DNA from: Osedax fenrisi | Taxonomy: Eukaryota; Annelida; Polychaeta; Sabellida; Siboglinidae | Reading direction: 5' to 3' | Length of the DNA: 64,000 nt | Assembly: GCA_964019155.1 (NCBI GenBank) | Contig: OZ025239.1 | Coordinates: forward strand, 5,747,883-5,811,882 | Shown here: positions 61,576 to 64,000 of the stretch, piece after piece | How the letters are laid out: the number at the start of each line of letters is the position of its first letter | Numbering within the stretch: the first letter of the stretch is position 1 | Translations under genes and position numbers: made by a program | Notes under the pieces: generated by a model | Told to the model about the DNA's origin: nothing | The model's database searches: none | The model's input: only the letters and a program-made list of their open reading frames with translations

Positions 61576-63321
61576 CAGGATGAGTTAAATTATAAGGATT
61601 TTCAAAGGCCAAAAATAAGCTAAATTCGGCCTTTTTAATTAAATTCGGTCTTTTTTTAAATTAAATATTTATCCTATCTTATATCATTAAAAGTAATAAA
61701 ATAAAATACTTAATGTAATATGTATTATATGTAAATAATACTACAAGTAAAAGCACATTTTGATACAATATTAGCAATGTAAGTAAGCAAATTCGTAATT
61801 ATTGAATATTAATAGGATTTTATAATACGATTTTATACTAATAACAAAATATATGTAGAATACAAAGAGCATCATTGCTAGGATTATTAAGGGTCTGGTT
61901 TGGAGCTCACCAACTGGACTTGGCGTTACAGATGTTTTATACAAATTAAATGTCAATGAAATTTTTGCATACTTTAATAAAATCGGATGCAATTCAATTT
62001 AATAACTAAAATGAGATCTAAATGCCCCATGGTAATACAATTATAATTATTTAATATGTAGGTCATAGAATTATATATATATATATCTGATACTCGATGG
62101 TGGGTTTATTTAATTTGTACATAAAATATCTACAAGAACAACAATATTATTCAAAGGATTTAAAAAGAAATCCTTACTACTATAAGAACAATTATCAAAT
62201 TTAAAAAATATCAAAGACATTTTAATTTGATGGGTTTGTAGGTAAAGAGTAATATAAATTACATTATGTAATAAATGGAATAAATGTAATATATAATTTA
62301 ATCTCAATATTTGTAGACTTAATCTACTGATCATAATATTGATGATGATGATACGGACTCCATTTTAAATAATGAAAATTCAATTAGATGTTATTTTTAT
62401 GATATTACAGATTTTTGTTATGTAAGTAGATTAAATAAAAATAAAAATTATGTAACTAATAGAATACAAATATTATGGGATTGATGAAATTTAGTACGAG
62501 AATACTTAGATAGTGCATTGAATATAGAAAAAGTTTCTTTATAAGTAAAACTGGAAAAGATATATTGAATTTGATAATGAAAATTAGTATTATTTCTCCA
62601 GAAAGATATGTTAATAATGAAAGTATAATGACCGGGGAAGTTAATATTAGTCTCAATAAATTATTCAACTTATCAAGACAAGAATATCGAAATATAATTA
62701 GTAAGCACAAGTTAAGACTAATCATACAATGAGTTATGTAAAAGTAAATCTAATTTAGGTAGAATTTGATAAGATATAAAACTATTATTGAAAAGATACT
62801 TTGGAAGGTAAATGCATTTCTCACTATTTATTTATAATATAATATATTCTATTAATAGTAGATTGCCTTTGTATTAAAGATTATTATAAGAATTTATTTA
62901 ATTTCATTACCGGACTGCTATGTATATATCAAGGAAAATTCCGTTGAATCAGATTTTTCATTATTAATGTCGATAAAAACATAAGGGAAAAACCCATCTT
63001 TCAAACATTTTACTTGAAGGATATATACACTCAAAACAATTTAATTATTTAATACAAATATAATACATTTCTTATTTACTTGTACTATATTATTGATTTA
63101 AAGACTATATATATAGTATTTAATCAATATATTGATACCAATATATTTGTTGATATTAACATTATTGTAAAGCCATGCTATATAATATATAGAAATATCT
63201 ATATTGATCAAATATAGAAAGGCCGAATTTAAGCCGAATATAAGGATTTTGAAAGACCGAAAATAAGCTAAATTCGGCCTTTTTCCTAAAATTAGGTAAA
63301 GGCCGAATTTAACTCACCCTG
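61576..63321. mobile_element. hAT element, 1.75 kb, perfect 8 bp TSD
   Basis: Termini CAGGATGAGTTAAATT and the complement of CAGGGTGAGTTAAATT (15 of 16) are flanked directly by GTGATGAC on both sides (61568-61575 and 63322-63329). The duplication fits the hAT nTnnnnAn rule. A subterminal block with ATAAGGATTTT and AATAAGCTAAATTCGGCC occurs near both ends in the same orientation, and AAATTCGGCCTTT words also occur inverted. The interior has no intact transposase; short plus-strand frames (for example 62590-62730) are not recognisable, so the copy is non-autonomous or decayed. Confidence 0.82.
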
Positions 63322-63329
63322 GTGATGAC

Positions 63330-63599
63330 TCAACTTTCTGGTAAGGGGCGACCAATTCCTATGTCATGGGAATATTCTAGAGCCAGTAGAATGTATACTG
63401 ACATCCATACTCCCCGAATCATATCACAAATCGCAAAAAAACTATATCACCTATCACAAGTATGCCACAAAGACAGAGCTAAACTAACAATTATAATAGG
63501 GGATTATCACCCTATTTATGAGAAAACAAGAAATAAAAATAAAGATATATGAATAATATACAAATATGAATAAATTTAAAAACGAGATGTAATCAACGA
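63330..63599. other. Flank of the hAT insertion, unclear ORF
   Basis: A 76-codon plus-strand frame (LSGKGRPIPMSWEYSRASRM) starts in the target duplication, so its apparent start is accidental. Composition is less AT-rich than average, but no splice signals or homology support a gene. Confidence 0.3.
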
Positions 63600-64000
63600 T
63601 GTATGTTTTAATGCGTCAAGGAAACCGACTATTGATTTACGGGATTGTAACATTTATGGGGAGCGAATTCCAGTCAGTAGATACCCTATTGCCGAAGTAA
63701 TTCAGGTGTGAATTCGTTCTGAATATATGCATATATCCTATAGGATCTTCCTACTATGTTGTGCCCTCTACATCTATTGCTGTATACGTCGAATATCTTC
63801 AAATCCATTCAGTATCGTGTACGACGTACACTGTACGTTAACACCAGATCTGTTACCAACATGAGAACTGATAATGATTTAATAGTGAGAACAATAAGTC
63901 TATCGGTGTAAGAACATCGGTGGGAATATTACATCTAGAAACTAATCGTTTAGTGAAATATTTTTGAATATTTTCAATGCGGTTAGAATTAGTGATATAT
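63600..64000 (-). pseudogene. LINE F: C-terminal RT fragment running off the window
   Basis: On the minus strand the frames read NRIENIQKYFTKRLVSRCNI, LMLVTDLVLTYSV, FDVYSNRCRGHN and FGNRVSTDWNSLP. These match the end of the CR1-like ORF2 in LINE B/C (VQRLFTKRLFYRCNI, MVLTYKI, FDTYSSQCRGP, YFGNRV). Frameshifts separate them. The 5' portion lies beyond 64000. Confidence 0.65.

Noticed and set aside
63322..63552. 76-codon ORF as a host gene
   Set aside because: Its start lies inside the hAT target duplication and no splice sites, homology or conserved features are visible.

Overview
The window is animal nuclear DNA, roughly four-fifths A+T by eye. Coding is split into small exons flanked by GT/AG splice signals. 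There are non-LTR retrotransposons of the CR1/L2 type, hAT elements, several classes of inverted-repeat elements that target TA, and very many microsatellites. No bacterial or organellar gene organisation, rRNA, intact tRNA or CRISPR array is visible. The best host gene encodes a secreted protein with a signal peptide, a peritrophin-A-like cysteine region and a laminin-G-like domain. That combination recalls Pif/BMSP-like extracellular-matrix proteins of molluscs and other lophotrochozoans, so an AT-rich marine invertebrate is a reasonable guess, not a demonstrated assignment.

Layout. 0-5 kb: AT-rich DNA with a decayed minus-strand L2-like RT fragment and one convincing orphan minus-strand exon (2751-2843). 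5-10.1 kb: a foldback element, then a 4.07 kb TA-flanked inverted-repeat element that encloses a 454 bp element with a 7 bp target duplication. 11.4-15.8 kb: L2-like LINE remains and a large minisatellite invaded by a tRNA-derived SINE. 16.5-19.7 kb: a 5'-truncated LINE with a long RT ORF. 19.7-23.3 kb: AT-rich tandem and inverted repeats. 23.5-25.4 kb: two plus-strand exons of an unidentified gene. 26.2-32.1 kb: the nine-exon minus-strand gene, converging on the previous one. 32.2-33.7 kb: a decayed hAT element. 34.3-38.0 kb: a nearly complete but broken minus-strand LINE. 39.5-46.5 kb: a 7.07 kb TA-flanked element whose empty site is preserved as a paralogous repeat at 52.2-52.7 kb. It contains a LINE with an intact 786-codon ORF and about 840 bp of TAC repeat. 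46.9-60.5 kb: further TA elements, LINE fragments, duplicated segments and minisatellites. 61.6-63.3 kb: a hAT element with a perfect 8 bp target duplication. The window ends inside another LINE.

The strongest results are three. (1) A phase-consistent reconstruction of a 397-residue secreted protein from nine exons, several with the uncommon donor GTTAGT. (2) A family of TA-targeting elements that keep the same architecture (tip motif, inner motif cluster, conserved TATCTCAGTAACTAT-like box) while the repeated subterminal word differs between copies. (3) Two occupied/empty-site pairs inside the window that fix element boundaries without any database.
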